Shown here: piece after piece, positions 43,602 to 52,355 of the stretch | Layout of the letters: every line of letters starts with the position of its first letter | Numbering within the stretch: the first letter of the stretch is position 1 | From: an uncultured Exiguobacterium sp. | Lineage (GTDB): Bacteria; Bacillota; Bacilli; Exiguobacteriales; Exiguobacteriaceae | Direction of reading: 5' to 3' | Length of the DNA: 64,000 bases | NCBI GenBank assembly: GCA_913775715.1 | Contig: CAJYMC010000007.1 | Span: 992,001 to 1,056,000 of the forward strand | Position numbers and translations under genes: made by a program | The notes under the pieces: model-generated | Databases searched by the model: none | What the model was told of the DNA's origin: nothing | Seen by the model: the letters and a program-made list of their open reading frames with translations, nothing else

Positions 43602-43640
43602 ACAATCCGGCCTCTCAGACGAGAGAAGCCGGATTGTTGT
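43602..43640. terminator. Bidirectional terminator
   Basis: ACAATCCGGC pairs with GCCGGATTGT; it lies between convergent genes. Confidence 0.85.
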
Positions 43641-44463
43641 TCATTTCATAGAGTTGTCGGATGTGACTCACGATGTCGTTCGCTGTTTCCGGTACAGGTG
43701 GCATCCAAAGACCCGTCACTGGACCGTAGACGACGGGATTGATTGCCACTTCGTACCCACCATACGGATGTTCTTCCGCAGTCGGTAAATAACCAATATA
43801 ACCGTTCGTATAGCCTCCGAAAAAGGCGAGTTCCGTTTGACGCATCCGCTTTATCTGTAGCGCTGTCTCACAGAACGGCTCCATCGGGATGCCTGAGAAC
43901 GAACCTTCATTTAGTTCAAACAATTGAACTTCGACCGGGATGGTGAGTGTTGTTCCCGATCGTTCCTGAACGTACGCCAACCAGCGCGCTGCGCTGACTC
44001 CCCAAGTCTGTTCAGCGTAAGTTGCCATGTCTTGCAATACGTCCGTAGCCGGTACTTTGGTTAAGCGCATCGGATAAATCACCGACTGAATCCGGTGGTG
44101 CGTTAACGGTTGAAACGACACGTCCGCAATCGTCGTTAAGACGTGTCCACTTAGAGCAAACGCCATCTTCTGTAGACTTGCTAGGTCACCGCGATATTTC
44201 GCATTGACGTTTCCCGTCGCCCCTTGGACGATCACGACTGGACAACCGAGTGCCTGTTCGAGTAGCGTTCGAGCGACACCCGGATAGTCACCGGATAAGA
44301 CGACACTATCTGATTTCAAGACGTTCGGATGCGCTGTACAGAAAACGAAGGCTCCGACGAGACACTCATCATCAACACGGCGAACCAACAGTGTCCCGAT
44401 TCGGTCATCTGTCACACCGAGCGGCGGATTAATTTCTTCCCGATGTATTCCAAAACGACTCAT
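43615..44463 (-). CDS. Neutral/alkaline ceramidase-like protein, short form
   Basis: About 282 aa, starting at the ATG after AAGGGGGGA. Segments REEINPPLGV, TAHPNVLKSDSVVLSGDYPG, VIVQGATGNVNAKYRG and YTNGYIGYLPTAEEHPYGGY are those of the neutral ceramidase-like family used for sugar-like or lipid amide substrates in Bacilli. The usual residues between ITPP and the HDxL segment appear to be missing, as the sequence runs from INPPLGV straight into TDDRIGTLLVRR. No signal peptide. Role uncertain. Confidence 0.7.
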   Translation of the reverse strand: MSRFGIHREEINPPLGVTDDRIGTLLVRRVDDECLVGAFVFCTAHPNVLKSDSVVLSGDYPGVARTLLEQALGCPVVIVQGATGNVNAKYRGDLASLQKMAFALSGHVLTTIADVSFQPLTHHRIQSVIYPMRLTKVPATDVLQDMATYAEQTWGVSAARWLAYVQERSGTTLTIPVEVQLFELNEGSFSGIPMEPFCETALQIKRMRQTELAFFGGYTNGYIGYLPTAEEHPYGGYEVAINPVVYGPVTGLWMPPVPETANDIVSHIRQLYEMNNNPASLV

Positions 44464-44540
44464 GTCTGACGTTCCCCCCTTGAGTAACACACTATTTCTT
44501 CCATATACTAACATTAACTACAGTAGAGGAGGACAGGAAG

Positions 44541-44792
44541 ATGTCAATTCGTTGGAAGGAAGAGTTGATTCAGTTCGAAACATTCCGTGAAGCTGAAGTC
44601 TGGGCGGACTCGATCACGAATGAGATCCATGGTCGGTCAATCACCGGTTATTGCACCCCTGACTTTAAAGTCGCAACAATTCTTGCTTTTTATTTAGCGG
44701 AAAACCCAGACTATCGCGTACGTTCGGCAACGGTTCATCTCGATGAAGAAATCTATTATCAAGTCTGGGTCGAGATACTCGATTCACTTTGA
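44541..44792 (+). CDS. Hypothetical small protein
   Basis: An 83-aa soluble acidic protein with a GAGGAGGA site. No recognised family. It is divergent from the ceramidase-like gene, and its end overlaps the convergent LysR gene by 9 bp. Confidence 0.6.
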   Translation: MSIRWKEELIQFETFREAEVWADSITNEIHGRSITGYCTPDFKVATILAFYLAENPDYRVRSATVHLDEEIYYQVWVEILDSL

Positions 44793-45665
44793 CTTCGTGA
44801 ATTGGTCGAGGACGATTTCCTGAAACGCGCGTGTCACGGGTGAGCCCCACTTCGACTGTTTCGTGAGCAGGTGGGCATACATCGGTTCGAATGGCTCATC
44901 ATGTTGAATGATTTTTATCGCACCTGCTTCCACTTCATCCGCTACCGTCACATACGGTAACACAGCAAAACCCAGACCGTTCACCACCATCTTCTTGATC
45001 GCCCCGATACTCCACAATTCTTGTGTCTGAAACGAGGTATCTTGGCTTCTGACGCACGCCTCAAACATCGTTCGGTAACTACACCCGTCTTCATTCGTCA
45101 GATAGACGTATGTGTCCGCGGAAGATCGAATCGCGTCAAAATGATCCGGCATCGTCGGATGAGCAATAATGACGATCTTCTCTTCTGTCAAAACGTCATG
45201 CGTACATCGTTCAGCGGAAAACATCGGATACAGCATCAAGGCGACATCGACCCGTCCATGTAAGAGTTCATTTTGATTTTCCTTACAAGTTCCATTCGAC
45301 AAGATGATGTTGACATTCGGATATGCTGTCATGAACGTCTGTAAGACGGAGCCAAGACGAGAGATCGTCAGTGACTCTGGCGCTGCGACCCTTAAGACGC
45401 CTTCAAAGGGATCCTGTTGTTGAATCGACTTGATTTTCTCATGTGTCGCTAGTAAGTCTTCAGCTAACGGGATGATTTTTTGACCTAAAGGTGAGAGCTG
45501 AAGCGTACGATTGGCATAGAAAAACACGGCACCGCCTACTTCTTGCTCGAGCAGTTGCATATGGGACGTGATTGTCGATTGCGTGTAGCCAAGTTCACTC
45601 GCAGCTGCCGTATAACTCCCTGTCTCAATGATCTTCAAGAAGCTGATTAAATGGCGAATTTCCAT
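44784..45665 (-). CDS. LysR family transcriptional regulator
   Basis: A 293-aa LysR protein. Helix-turn-helix SYTAAASELGYTQSTITSHM lies near residues 17-36 and the effector domain from about 90 (VAAPESLTISRLGSVLQTF). It is divergent from a LysE exporter gene and is presumably its regulator, as LysG is of LysE. The inducer, probably an amino acid, is inference. Confidence 0.9.
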   Translation of the reverse strand: MEIRHLISFLKIIETGSYTAAASELGYTQSTITSHMQLLEQEVGGAVFFYANRTLQLSPLGQKIIPLAEDLLATHEKIKSIQQQDPFEGVLRVAAPESLTISRLGSVLQTFMTAYPNVNIILSNGTCKENQNELLHGRVDVALMLYPMFSAERCTHDVLTEEKIVIIAHPTMPDHFDAIRSSADTYVYLTNEDGCSYRTMFEACVRSQDTSFQTQELWSIGAIKKMVVNGLGFAVLPYVTVADEVEAGAIKIIQHDEPFEPMYAHLLTKQSKWGSPVTRAFQEIVLDQFTKSK

Positions 45666-45726
45666 TCCTAGACTCTCCTTTGATTATTCCATCGAAAAAA
45701 ATGATGGGATGATTTTTTATTTCAAT

Positions 45727-45739
45727 TTTATTTATCGAT
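45727..45739. promoter_or_regulatory. LysR-type half-box between lysR and lysE
   Basis: TTTATTTATCGAT, 13 bp shared with the operator at 3439-3451. It is immediately followed by TTGACA (45741-45746), a likely -35 of the LysE gene. Confidence 0.35.
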
Positions 45740-45795
45740 CTTGACATCTTACACTAGAATTCAAGTATTCGATAGAATGAAAAAGGAGTTTTCTC

Positions 45796-46371
45796 ATGAA
45801 TGTTGTTGCTTTTTTATCTTATGTCATCATTACGTCCATCACACCTGGACCAAGTAATCTGTTAGTCATGCATGAATCGAGCCACTTCGGTTTTCGTGGT
45901 GCTTGGCGGTTTAATACCGGAATCTTACTAGGGTTCATGATACTCGGGTTGATCAGCGCATTAGGGACGACGGTATTACAAGCGACCTTACCTATGATCG
46001 AACCGATTCTTCAGTGGCTCGGTGCCGCATACCTCGTCTACCTTGCCTATAAAATTGGTTTTTCGAAACAGACAGCAAGTCAGATCGATACCGTTCCAGC
46101 GACATTTTTATCCGGTCTGTTGTTCCAACTCATCAACGTCAAGAGTATCCTCTTTTTCTTAACCGCTTTATCGACGTTCATTCTACCGCACAGCACGTCT
46201 ACTGTAGAAATCGTTCAATACACGTCGTATGCCATCATTCTCGGGTGGATCGCCTTATTGCTTTGGGCAGGAAGTGGCTCGTTGTTTCGTTCGTTATTTC
46301 AAAGATACGATGTCGCGTTTCGCGTCATCATGTGTACGTTGATTTTGTATTCAGCCATCACAATCTTTTGA
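45796..46371 (+). CDS. LysE family translocator
   Basis: A 191-aa membrane protein of the LysE/RhtB family with about six helices. The diagnostic start ITPGPSNLLVMHESSHFGFR includes the conserved TPGP turn, and GAAYLVYLAYKIGF is the second typical block. It exports amino acids or their derivatives. It is divergent from a LysR gene; the AAAGGAG site precedes ATG. Confidence 0.9.
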   Translation: MNVVAFLSYVIITSITPGPSNLLVMHESSHFGFRGAWRFNTGILLGFMILGLISALGTTVLQATLPMIEPILQWLGAAYLVYLAYKIGFSKQTASQIDTVPATFLSGLLFQLINVKSILFFLTALSTFILPHSTSTVEIVQYTSYAIILGWIALLLWAGSGSLFRSLFQRYDVAFRVIMCTLILYSAITIF

Positions 46372-46384
46372 TCGCGATATATGC

Positions 46385-46424
46385 TAAAAGGACCGTGATT
46401 TCTTAAAAGAAGAAATCGCGGTCC
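46385..46424. terminator. Bidirectional terminator
   Basis: GGACCG..GATTTCTT pairs with AAGAAATC..CGGTCC; it lies between convergent genes. Confidence 0.8.
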
Positions 46425-46465
46425 ATTAAATACACTGCACTTACAGTCTGTTGAAAGGTTCAGTT

Positions 46466-46663
46466 TTAGTTTCGTTCTGCGATGACCTCAGAAAATAACC
46501 GTGTTCCGTTTCCGACGTTATCGAATGAATTTTCTTTGATGATCGTCAAGAAGCTCTCCTCAGGTGCATGTGTAATCTCACTTGCTTTCGTAACAAGTTC
46601 TTTGACTAACGCTGCTTTTTGTTCTTTTGTGACCGGTCCGATTTCGATTGTAATGAGTGGCAT
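46466..46663 (-). CDS. 4-oxalocrotonate tautomerase family protein
   Basis: A 65-aa tautomerase starting MPLITIEIG, so that Pro1 (after Met removal) is the catalytic base. The ATG follows AAAGGGAG; three upstream codons are excluded because the Pro must be N-terminal. It forms a hexamer or trimer in relatives and acts on enol or keto acids. It is the second gene of a nitroreductase operon, next to a divergent HxlR regulator. Confidence 0.85.
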   Translation of the reverse strand: MPLITIEIGPVTKEQKAALVKELVTKASEITHAPEESFLTIIKENSFDNVGNGTRLFSEVIAERN

Positions 46664-46698
46664 ATCTTCCATCTCCCTTTTTTGTTAGATTTGATTAA

Positions 46699-47223
46699 TT
46701 AAAGGTAACTCACATTGTCGTCATGGAAATGTCGTTCTTTAACAGATGGATCATCCGTGTATCCAACCGCCAGGGCAATGAATGGTGAATAATTCTCAGG
46801 GATATCAAGGTCTTGTCGTAGAGATACTGTCGCATTCATGGCGTAGATGACACCGTTCATCGTAACGGAGTTCAGTCCTAAACTCGTCGCAGCAATCGAC
46901 ATGTTTTGAAGTGCTAATGCTGCGTCCAATTGCTCTGCTTGGTATTTGTTTTGTGGTGCCGAGACAATCAACAAGGTGGGTGCTCCATAGAACGGCTGCG
47001 GAACGGGTATTATGCTCGAAACAGCGGTTGATAAGGTATCCAGTAATGTTGGATTTTGAATGACTGTGATATGCCGGGCTGAATCCGAATCCGGAAGCCC
47101 TCCTCCACTGATTGGTGCTGCATTTGCTGCATGAATCAATTGCTTCAATTCTTCTTCTTTGATTTGCTCGGTCGTAAAATGACGTATGCTTTTTCTTTTT
47201 ATGATTGCGTCCATAGCGTTCAT
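46699..47223 (-). CDS. Nitroreductase family protein
   Basis: A 174-aa FMN-dependent oxidoreductase. AIIKRKSIRHFTTEQIKEEE near the start holds the FMN-binding Arg-Ser-x-Arg element, and GLNSVTMNGV and ALAVGYTDD are the later conserved blocks. It should reduce nitro or quinone compounds using NAD(P)H. First in the operon with the tautomerase; AGGAGGCAAC precedes ATG. A divergent HxlR protein likely controls it. Confidence 0.88.
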   Translation of the reverse strand: MNAMDAIIKRKSIRHFTTEQIKEEELKQLIHAANAAPISGGGLPDSDSARHITVIQNPTLLDTLSTAVSSIIPVPQPFYGAPTLLIVSAPQNKYQAEQLDAALALQNMSIAATSLGLNSVTMNGVIYAMNATVSLRQDLDIPENYSPFIALAVGYTDDPSVKERHFHDDNVSYL

Positions 47224-47276
47224 GGTGTTGCCTCCTTTTCGATCACCGGTATTCTTCGATCGACGTCGGTGTATGC

Positions 47277-47282
47277 TATAAT
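47277..47282 (+). promoter_or_regulatory. Extended -10 of the HxlR gene
   Basis: TGCTATAAT: consensus TATAAT at 47277-47282 with a TGn extension. No good -35 at 17 bp. Confidence 0.45.
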
Positions 47283-47368
47283 CCTAGTACCGAAAAAGAA
47301 CGTCGACAAGAATGCAGTTTTTTATGAGTCACTTAGAAAAAACTGAGTAAGGAGTGAAAAACGTCGTC

Positions 47369-47707
47369 ATGCCAACCAATGAGCCTTTGAAAGAATTAAA
47401 GATTTGTCCAGTCAAAACGAGCTTGGACATCATCGGTGGAAAATGGAAGCCGTACATTATCAGGGCGCTATTTTTAAACGGAGTCGTCCGGTACAACGAA
47501 CTAAAGCGTGAAATCCCTGGCATTACGGACATGATGCTTTCCCAGTCTCTAAAAGAACTGGAACGGGATTTGGTCATCAACCGTGTTCAGTATAATGTCA
47601 TCCCTCCTCGCGTCGAATATTCGTTGACGGAGAATGGAATGGGACTTTCGATTGCCGTTCAAGAGTTAGCAAAATGGGGTAATATCCAACTCGATCGTAA
47701 TGTCTGA
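47369..47707 (+). CDS. HxlR family regulator
   Basis: About 112 aa. The GTG at 47354 overlaps the AAGGAG site, so the ATG at 47369 is more likely. Diagnostic motifs are CPVKTSLDIIGGKWKPYIIR and GITDMMLSQSLKELERDLVI. The Cys in ICPVK sits where HxlR sensors of electrophiles carry their reactive cysteine. It is divergent from the nitroreductase/tautomerase operon and is its probable regulator. Confidence 0.88.
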   Translation: MPTNEPLKELKICPVKTSLDIIGGKWKPYIIRALFLNGVVRYNELKREIPGITDMMLSQSLKELERDLVINRVQYNVIPPRVEYSLTENGMGLSIAVQELAKWGNIQLDRNV

Positions 47708-47728
47708 CTAGAAAAGATGCTGCTATAT

Positions 47729-47778
47729 AAACAGGCTCTCTATCGACGCAATTGTTCGTGTCGATAGAGAGCCTGTTT
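47729..47778. terminator. Strong bidirectional terminator
   Basis: AACAGGCTCTCTATCGAC pairs perfectly with GTCGATAGAGAGCCTGTT, between convergent HxlR and TetR genes. Confidence 0.9.
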
Positions 47779-47816
47779 CATTTCATCAAATACAGATGTT
47801 GCTTCACTCACACGAC

Positions 47817-48368
47817 TCATTGTCGCGAATCGTACAGTGTGACCATCGCTTCAACCGCCGCGTCCATCCGGTCTTGTAAACCAATCTTATTCAAAACGAC
47901 GAGTCCTTCCGTGAAGACGAAGAGCAACGCAGTTTGCTGTTCGACATCTTCTCCTTCTGATGGCACATAGATCTGTTTAATCCAATCGTCGAACGACTCC
48001 CCGATCGTCCGCGTGATTGACGTAAATGGCTCCCCCTGACTCGTTGCGAGATGGGTGATCTCAAACCAGAGATTCAAATATGGTTTGATTCGTGGCTCAT
48101 CGATCGCTTGTCTTAGAAAACGGACGAATGCCGTGAACTCGAGTTTTAGATCCGGTTGCTGCAGTAAATCAATCAGTTCTTGGCTGATCGCAGTCAACAT
48201 GGTGGTCTCGATGTCTTGTTTATCCTTGAAATAATGCATCAGCATCCGGTCACTCGTCCCGGCAGCGGTCGCCATCTTCTTCAAACTCATTTCCTTGATG
48301 CTTGATGCTAACGTCGCTTTTGCAATCTGACGCGTATAATCCTGTCGCTTCTGTTCAAACTTATCCAT
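47817..48368 (-). CDS. TetR/AcrR family regulator
   Basis: About 183 aa. The start is set at the ATG (MDKFEQ) after GGAGAAGGGAG; the 11 codons before it contain the ribosome site. The TetR helix-turn-helix (LKKMATAAGTSDRMLMHYF) lies near residue 30-48. It is divergent from a small membrane protein gene with two palindromic operators between them, so autoregulation and repression of that gene are likely. The ligand is unknown. Confidence 0.88.
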   Translation of the reverse strand: MDKFEQKRQDYTRQIAKATLASSIKEMSLKKMATAAGTSDRMLMHYFKDKQDIETTMLTAISQELIDLLQQPDLKLEFTAFVRFLRQAIDEPRIKPYLNLWFEITHLATSQGEPFTSITRTIGESFDDWIKQIYVPSEGEDVEQQTALLFVFTEGLVVLNKIGLQDRMDAAVEAMVTLYDSRQ

Positions 48369-48429
48369 TATGATCGATTCTCCCTTCTCCTTTTTCATCA
48401 TACAACAACTAAGTAGATTGACGCATAGA

Positions 48430-48467
48430 TGTAGTAAATGCTACATTTATTTGTAGTGAACACTACA
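48430..48467. promoter_or_regulatory. Twin TetR operators
   Basis: TGTAGTAAATGCTACA (48430-48445) and TGTAGTGAACACTACA (48452-48467) share the arms TGTAGT and CTACA. Their centres are 22 bp apart (two helical turns). Confidence 0.65.
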
Positions 48468-48485
48468 TTCAAAGGAGGATCCTTT

Positions 48486-48797
48486 ATGAAAGAATCTCAA
48501 GCTTCATTTGTAGACAGCATCCCGAAACCTTTATTGCTCGTCATTACGATCGCTTTCGCTGTTTTAACTGCGTTTTCGATAATTGACTTTGGGGTACTTG
48601 GCATCTTTGCGGAAGCGACACAAAACACGGCGACGCTCCAGATTTTCGTCGACCTGATTCTCTGCGCCCTCTTCATCATCGTTTGGCTCCGCCATGATAC
48701 ACGTCGTACCGGACGAAGCTTTCCGCTTTGGGCAATCATCACCCTCGCGATTGGTGCGTTCGGACCTCTACTCTATTTATTGACTCGAAAATCATGA
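48486..48797 (+). CDS. Three-helix membrane protein controlled by TetR
   Basis: A 103-aa protein; the start is the ATG after AAAGGAGG. Helices lie near residues 16-35, 47-68 and 80-98. The content (KPLLLVITIAFAVLTAFS, PLWAIITLAIGAFGP) resembles DUF2834-like membrane proteins only loosely. Twin operators just upstream make it the prime target of the divergent TetR. Confidence 0.7.
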   Translation: MKESQASFVDSIPKPLLLVITIAFAVLTAFSIIDFGVLGIFAEATQNTATLQIFVDLILCALFIIVWLRHDTRRTGRSFPLWAIITLAIGAFGPLLYLLTRKS

Positions 48798-48804
48798 CGT
48801 TCTG

Positions 48805-48835
48805 ACACGTGCCGTATCTTCGGTACGTGTTTTTC
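48805..48835 (+). terminator. Intrinsic terminator
   Basis: ACACGTGCCG pairs with CGGTACGTGT with one G-T pair, followed by T4. Confidence 0.75.
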
Positions 48836-48926
48836 TTAAGACAAACTTAAGAAAGCGACTCCGTCTATCAACAGAATTCGACCGTATCCTAAGAGGTAGA
48901 TTACAGCTTAAAGGAGTTTTTACCTC

Positions 48927-49703
48927 ATGAAGAAAGCCATCTTTGATACGATCGTCCACTTAAATGCTCGACCCGTTGTCGCGAACATACTAAAACGGTT
49001 TGCGATGAGTCGCTTTAGTAAACCGCTCATCCGACCTTTTATTCGCACTTATCACATTCAGACGGATCAAGCGCTGAAGTCCGTTGATTCGTTCACCTCG
49101 CTGCACGATTGTTTCGTACGCGAGTTACGTCCCGATATGCGACCAATCGCAACGGCTCCAAATGCCTTCGTCAGTCCGAGTGACGCCGTCCTCTCCATCG
49201 TCCCGGCGTTAACGCAAGATAGTCGGTTTACGCTCAAAGGACAAGACTATACCGTTGCTGAGCTGATCGGTTCGAGCGAACGTGCCCAGGATTACGCGAA
49301 CGGAGTCGCCTTAATTTTCTATCTGAGTCCGACCGACTACCACCGTGTCCACTCGCCAGTCACGGGCGAAATCACGACGAGTTATACACTGGGGCGAGAA
49401 TCGGCACCCGTCAATGACATGGGGCTACGATTCAGCAAACGTCCGCTGACACGCAACTATCGTCGGGTCACGCGTCTGCAAGTCGATCACCGCACGATCG
49501 AGCACGTCATGGTCGGTGCGCTGAACGTCAATACAATTGTTCAAACACATCAAGGACGCCTGCTGGAGCGTGGAGCAGAGTTTGGCTACTTCTCGTTCGG
49601 TTCGACTGTCATCCTCGTCTTGCCGCCGGACACCGTCGAACTCGCCACAGGCATCGAACGTAGCGTCAAAATGGGTGAGCAAATCGGACGCTGGATATCT
49701 TAA
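48927..49703 (+). CDS. psd: Phosphatidylserine decarboxylase
   Basis: A 258-aa membrane-associated enzyme that makes phosphatidylethanolamine. YLSPTDYHRVHSPVTGEI holds the autocleavage His; the cleavage site is FGST, with Ser226 becoming the pyruvoyl group of the alpha chain, leaving a 32-residue alpha subunit. The length fits bacterial group Psd-B enzymes. The start follows AAAGGAG. The partner pssA is not in the window, so it is separate from the usual pair. Confidence 0.92.
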   Translation: MKKAIFDTIVHLNARPVVANILKRFAMSRFSKPLIRPFIRTYHIQTDQALKSVDSFTSLHDCFVRELRPDMRPIATAPNAFVSPSDAVLSIVPALTQDSRFTLKGQDYTVAELIGSSERAQDYANGVALIFYLSPTDYHRVHSPVTGEITTSYTLGRESAPVNDMGLRFSKRPLTRNYRRVTRLQVDHRTIEHVMVGALNVNTIVQTHQGRLLERGAEFGYFSFGSTVILVLPPDTVELATGIERSVKMGEQIGRWIS

Positions 49704-49792
49704 AAATGGATTCCCCTTTTTTAAGATTCCAGACTAAGAAAAGCATTTAATTTTGCTAGACTAAAGGAAGTGACTGTACAGGAATTGCCTTT

Positions 49793-50269
49793 ATGTCCAA
49801 ACGCTTATTCAAGCGAATCTTACTGATTGCATGCTTACTTTTCCTCACGTTTTTCACGCTCTATGGTATTCACCGCGCTTCAGCGATATCTGAATCCGAA
49901 CACCTTATCTTTCAGGCAAAAGGCGAATCCTGGAACCCCGTGATTCATGTCCGGAAAGTCAAAGAGCGTCCTTTATCTTACTGGGTAAGTGAGGGCTATG
50001 CTCTGACATACATTGGACAAGATTTAAAACGAATGGAGCACCAACAGAAACCTGTGACTTAGTTTGTCGATAGTCAGTTGTCAGATGGTCGACATGCTAA
50101 ACACTCTAGCCATTTTCAAAGCTTCGTTGGAACCGAAAAAGATGGCGCCACCTTTGAGACGAGTGCCGCCTTACAAATCTTTAAAGATACTGACATGTAC
50201 CATGTCCGAATCAAATGGGACGGCAACCGTGAAGAGCAGTTGACGTTAACGTGTATCGGCATGGAATAA
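49793..50269 (+). pseudogene. Exported protein with an internal amber stop
   Basis: One reading frame of about 158 codons, interrupted by TAG at 50060-50062 (codon 90). The first part has a signal peptide or anchor (LLIACLLFLTFFTLYGI) and an extracellular start; the second (ending KWDGNREEQLTLTCIGME) continues in the same frame. Intact flanks suggest a recent nonsense mutation. The second part could also start at an ATG 50078, but no ribosome site is present. No family recognised. Confidence 0.6.
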
Positions 50270-50296
50270 CTTACAAAACGGGAAAGAGGTTGTATC

Positions 50297-50683
50297 ATGA
50301 AAAAAGTTGTTTTGTTATTCGCTTTCTCGATTATGACGGTATGGATATTAGTTGGTTGTAACAATGAAGAGATAATGCAAAGTACTAGTGAAAAACCGAC
50401 GGCATCCGAAGTATTGAGCGAAGATTCTAAAGCAGACATTTTTCAATTCGAGGATACGATCTACAAATCAGATATAGCATGGGCAGAAAAAACCAAAGTC
50501 ACTCAGAATGAAAAAGTTGGAGAAATTAAAAGAAGAAGTTCGGATAAAGACGCTTTTAATAATGGGACTGCTACGAAACTCTCTAAGGGGACCGCCCTAT
50601 ACTCTACTAAAGAAAGAGAAGACATTTTGCTAGTCAGTTTCAAAGGGAAATTTAAAAAGTATGTTGCTTTAGGAGAAGGTTAA
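50297..50683 (+). CDS. Hypothetical lipoprotein
   Basis: A 128-aa lipoprotein, signal peptide with lipobox LVGC (Cys21). The mature part is short and charged (KSDIAWAEKTKVTQNEKVGE, then SSDKDAFNNGTATKLSKGTA). AAAGAGGTTG precedes ATG. No family recognised; it lies 27 bp after the interrupted gene. Confidence 0.65.
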   Translation: MKKVVLLFAFSIMTVWILVGCNNEEIMQSTSEKPTASEVLSEDSKADIFQFEDTIYKSDIAWAEKTKVTQNEKVGEIKRRSSDKDAFNNGTATKLSKGTALYSTKEREDILLVSFKGKFKKYVALGEG

Positions 50684-50691
50684 TTTGTCTA

Positions 50692-50729
50692 TAAGAAAAG
50701 GCATCCTCAGCTAAGGATGCCTTTTCTTA
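50692..50729. terminator. Bidirectional terminator
   Basis: AAGAAAAGGCATCCT pairs with AGGATGCCTTTTCTT. Confidence 0.85.
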
Positions 50730-50759
50730 TTTAGATCATGCTAATAATAGAGAAGCTAA

Positions 50760-52031
50760 TCAACCGTTGACGACTTTTTCAGATACATCTTCATTCATCG
50801 ACTGACGATTGATGGAGAGCGTTTCTCCCTGTTTAAGTCGTTTTCGATATTCTGCTGTCGCCGTGAATAAGACATCTGTTGACGAGTTGAGTGCTGTCTC
50901 AAACGAATCTTGTAACACACTGACGAGAACACCCGCTGCTACGACTTGCATCGCAATGTCATTCGGAATCCCGAACAAACTACATGCAAGCGGAATCAAA
51001 AGGAGCGAACCACCAGCGACACCGGATGCGCCACATGCACAAACGGCAGCGAGAACACTCAAGATGATAGCTGTCGGAAGGTCGACTGGGATACCAAGCG
51101 TATGAACCGCTGCTAACGTTAAGACAGAAATCGTGATAGCCGCCCCCGCCATATTGATCGTGGCACCGAGCGGAATCGAGATCCCGTACGTCTCTTTATC
51201 GAGGTCAAGTTTCTTACATAATTCCATGTTGACCGGAATGTTTGCAGCTGAGCTTCGTGTAAAGAAAGCGGTAATTCCACTCTCCCGGATACATTTGAAG
51301 ACGAGTGGATATGGATTCTGACGAACGTTGATGAACACGATGAGCGGATTAACAATGAGTGCTACGACAAGCATCGTGCCAATCAATACCAATAATAAAT
51401 TCCCGTAATCGAGCAATGAAGAAAGACCGTTTTCCGTAACAGAGCCAATGACGATTCCCATGATACCAAGAGGAGCAAGTTTGATAACCCATCCGACCAT
51501 TTTCGCAATGGCGTCAGAAAAATTCGAGATAAATGTCTTCGTCGTATCGGACGCATTCTTTAAAGCGATTCCTAACACGATCGCCCAAGTCAGAATGCCA
51601 ATGTAGTTCGCTTGTATGAGCGCATTGACTGGATTATCGACCATATTCAAAACGAGTTTTTGAAGAACTTCAACCGTGTTCCCCGGAGCAGCCAATTGTT
51701 CCGCACCTTCTGTCAATCGAATGTTCACTGGGAAAAGGAAACTGACGATGACCGCAATGGCTCCCGCTAAGAACGTCCCGAGCAGATACAAGAAAATGAT
51801 TGATTTCATATTCGTCTGCTGTCCTTTTTTATGCTGCACGATTGATGCCATAACTAAGAAAAAGACCAAGATCGGCGCAACTGCCTTCAGAGAAGAAATA
51901 AATAAAGTCCCAAAAATGGTCAAGGATTTCGCCGCTTCAGGAATCGTGACGGCTAAAATAATACCCACGATCAAGCCAATCGCGATTTGTTTCACTAAAC
52001 TGATTTGGTTCCACATCTTCAACACTTTCAT
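50760..52031 (-). CDS. sstT: Serine/threonine:sodium symporter SstT
   Basis: A 423-aa transporter of the dicarboxylate/amino acid:cation symporter family. [20 protein letters not shown] and [19 protein letters not shown] (hairpin and NMxG/TM7 elements) with [14 protein letters not shown] are the signature of SstT, which takes up Ser and Thr with Na+. Length and start ([20 protein letters not shown]) match the family. The cre site about 215 bp upstream suggests CcpA control. Confidence 0.9.
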   Translation of the reverse strand: MKVLKMWNQISLVKQIAIGLIVGIILAVTIPEAAKSLTIFGTLFISSLKAVAPILVFFLVMASIVQHKKGQQTNMKSIIFLYLLGTFLAGAIAVIVSFLFPVNIRLTEGAEQLAAPGNTVEVLQKLVLNMVDNPVNALIQANYIGILTWAIVLGIALKNASDTTKTFISNFSDAIAKMVGWVIKLAPLGIMGIVIGSVTENGLSSLLDYGNLLLVLIGTMLVVALIVNPLIVFINVRQNPYPLVFKCIRESGITAFFTRSSAANIPVNMELCKKLDLDKETYGISIPLGATINMAGAAITISVLTLAAVHTLGIPVDLPTAIILSVLAAVCACGASGVAGGSLLLIPLACSLFGIPNDIAMQVVAAGVLVSVLQDSFETALNSSTDVLFTATAEYRKRLKQGETLSINRQSMNEDVSEKVVNG

Positions 52032-52268
52032 ACGTTCCCCTCCAGGCTTACAAAAAATAAGTTATTTAGAATTCGAAAAACGATGACTTCTCTCTTCTAC
52101 TCAACAGGATGAATAGTCTAGTCATTCATTTTTCTAAAAATTCTCGCAGTTTGTTGAGTTCTATTCTTGCATAAATCGTGTGAAATAAAAACTAGTTTTT
52201 TGCAAGAAATATAATTCCTTTTATTAGGTGTTACATAAGCATACGAATGCAATCGATTGCATAATTAC
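52032..52268. promoter_or_regulatory. Region between sstT and the upstream gene
   Basis: AT-rich leader region without an ORF. Contains a perfect 16-bp palindrome (52247-52262) and no leader RNA fold that I can recognise. Confidence 0.4.
52247..52262. promoter_or_regulatory. cre site (CcpA) near sstT
   Basis: ATGCAATCGATTGCAT is a perfect palindrome that matches the cre consensus WTGNAANCGNWNNCW at every position. It lies between sstT and the terminator of the next gene. Confidence 0.6.
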
Positions 52269-52307
52269 AAAAAAAGTAGAAGAAGACACATGCCTTCTTC
52301 CACTTTA
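52269..52307 (-). terminator. Intrinsic terminator of the 52356 gene
   Basis: AGTAGAAGAAG pairs with CTTCTTCCACT, with a long T run on the minus strand. Confidence 0.75.
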
Positions 52308-52355
52308 TTATGTAAACTAAAGATTTTTTAGTGTTAACTAAACTTACCTTACTAA

